Part shown: piece by piece, positions 30,007 to 30,603 of the stretch | How the letters are laid out: every line of letters begins with the position of its first letter | Position numbering within the stretch: position 1 is the stretch's first letter | DNA from: Haplomitrium mnioides | Lineage: Eukaryota; Marchantiophyta; Haplomitriopsida; Calobryales | NCBI GenBank assembly: GCA_049999725.1 | Contig: JBNGIS010020501.1 | Coordinates: 1-30,603, forward strand | Length of the DNA stretch: 30,603 bases | Direction: 5' to 3' | Notes under the pieces: generated by a model | What the model saw: only the letters and a program-made list of their open reading frames with translations | The model's database searches: none | What the model was told of the DNA's origin: nothing | Translations under genes and position numbers: made by a program

Positions 30007-30055
30007 CCGCTACTTTGAACCAGGAACCACTACTGAGTTCCTGTTTCACTTGGCA
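30007..30055 (+). repeat. 49-bp dispersed repeat, copy 2
   Basis: Partner of 1958-2006. This copy contains a short hairpin, AGGAAC ... GTTCCT, with a 9-base loop; it is degraded in copy 1. Confidence 0.7.
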
Positions 30056-30340
30056 GTCAAATGTTTTTTTGAAGATTTGGCATTCAAAAACATCAAATTT
30101 ACGACTAAAATCTTATTTTCGAAAAATATTATTAACAAAAAATGCATATTTTACATTTAGATTATGTTTCAAATATTTCTTTATAGAAAACAACTAGAAA
30201 AACAAACACTTTGGTTATTCAAATATTTTAAAAAAACTTGACACTATTGTAAATAAACTAAATTCATCAAAAAAGAAATAAAACATATATCTTTTGGTGG
30301 AAAAAAACTATAGGAAAACGTAAATGTCTAGTTGGGTAAG
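30056..30340. other. AT-rich spacer
   Basis: No gene or motif recognised; a 60-codon plus frame at 30015-30197 is AT-rich and unsupported. Confidence 0.5.
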
Positions 30341-30344
30341 GACT

Positions 30345-30603
30345 TTAAACTTGACTTTGAGCATCGTAGCCAACAAAGTCTATGCAAACATAGACTCCAA
30401 ATCAGAACCGTAAAGCCGATGCATACATAGACTTCGAACAAGAATCCTAAATCCTCTGCGTGCTTAGACTTTGAATAAGAACAATGAAGCTATGCACGCA
30501 TGGACTTTCAACTAGAATCCTAGAGCGAAAACACGCCAAGATTCTAAACAAGAACCCTGCAGCCTATGCAAGCATAGACATTGAACAAGAACCCTTTGAC
30601 CAA
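30345..30603. repeat. ~40-bp palindromic minisatellite, running off the window edge
   Basis: About six units of the form AACAAGAACCCTAAAGCCTATGC.GCATAGACTTTG, with the dyad TCTATGCAAACATAGA at its left and cores such as GCTATGCACGCATGGAC. It shares only the core with the other arrays. Confidence 0.8.

Overview
The window is AT-rich nuclear DNA from a plant, probably a vascular plant with a large, repeat-filled genome. The evidence is GT-AG introns, plant-type Ty1/Copia and Ty3/Gypsy pol remnants, TATA boxes and two 100-N assembly gaps (83-182, 26606-26705). Nothing points to a more exact taxon. I see no intact long gene, tRNA, rRNA or CRISPR; nearly everything is decayed coding sequence, transposon or tandem repeat.

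The most notable content is a divergent gene pair present twice in the same orientation. Copy A is about 2697-10085. Copy B is about 11777-24100 and is interrupted by a Copia element. In each copy the minus-strand gene has four exons. In copy A it encodes a ParB-like domain followed by a beta-class (order IV ... X, I) N4-cytosine/N6-adenine DNA methyltransferase domain, a combination familiar from bacteria and phages. The plus-strand gene encodes a protein resembling the eukaryotic transposase-like family I know as DUF7869 (IDGMDQ signature, LDN-type signature, conserved 'THWRTHFP..K....DVCDTC' block). The two genes share a short intergenic region with back-to-back TATA boxes about 90 bp apart in both copies. 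Both copies carry stops and frameshifts. I infer that this may be a mobile or formerly mobile unit in which a transposase-like gene travels with its own DNA methyltransferase. The termini were not found.

Layout. 1-1450: gap and AT-rich spacer. 1452-1900: old Copia integrase relic (+). 1958-2006: repeat shared with 30007-30055. 2280-2420: palindromic repeats. 2697-6975: methyltransferase gene A (-). 7000-7300: bidirectional promoter. 7300-10085: transposase-like gene A (+), truncated by Gypsy gag sequence at 10110-10850. 11090-11720: satellite. 11777-14596: methyltransferase gene B (-). 14740-14850: promoter B. 15000-16336 and 21910-24100: transposase-like gene B (+), split by a Copia element (16337 to about 21900, minus). 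25100-26440: TATA region and 87-bp array. 27100-28960: Gypsy pol relic (+) with its 3' LTR at 28963-29542. 29543-30603: pyrimidine-rich and palindromic repeats.

A second theme is a minisatellite family built on one short palindromic core (consensus YYATGCGCGCATRR, alternating pyrimidine-purine and so Z-DNA-prone). It recurs with different linkers in the introns of both gene copies and in several free arrays.
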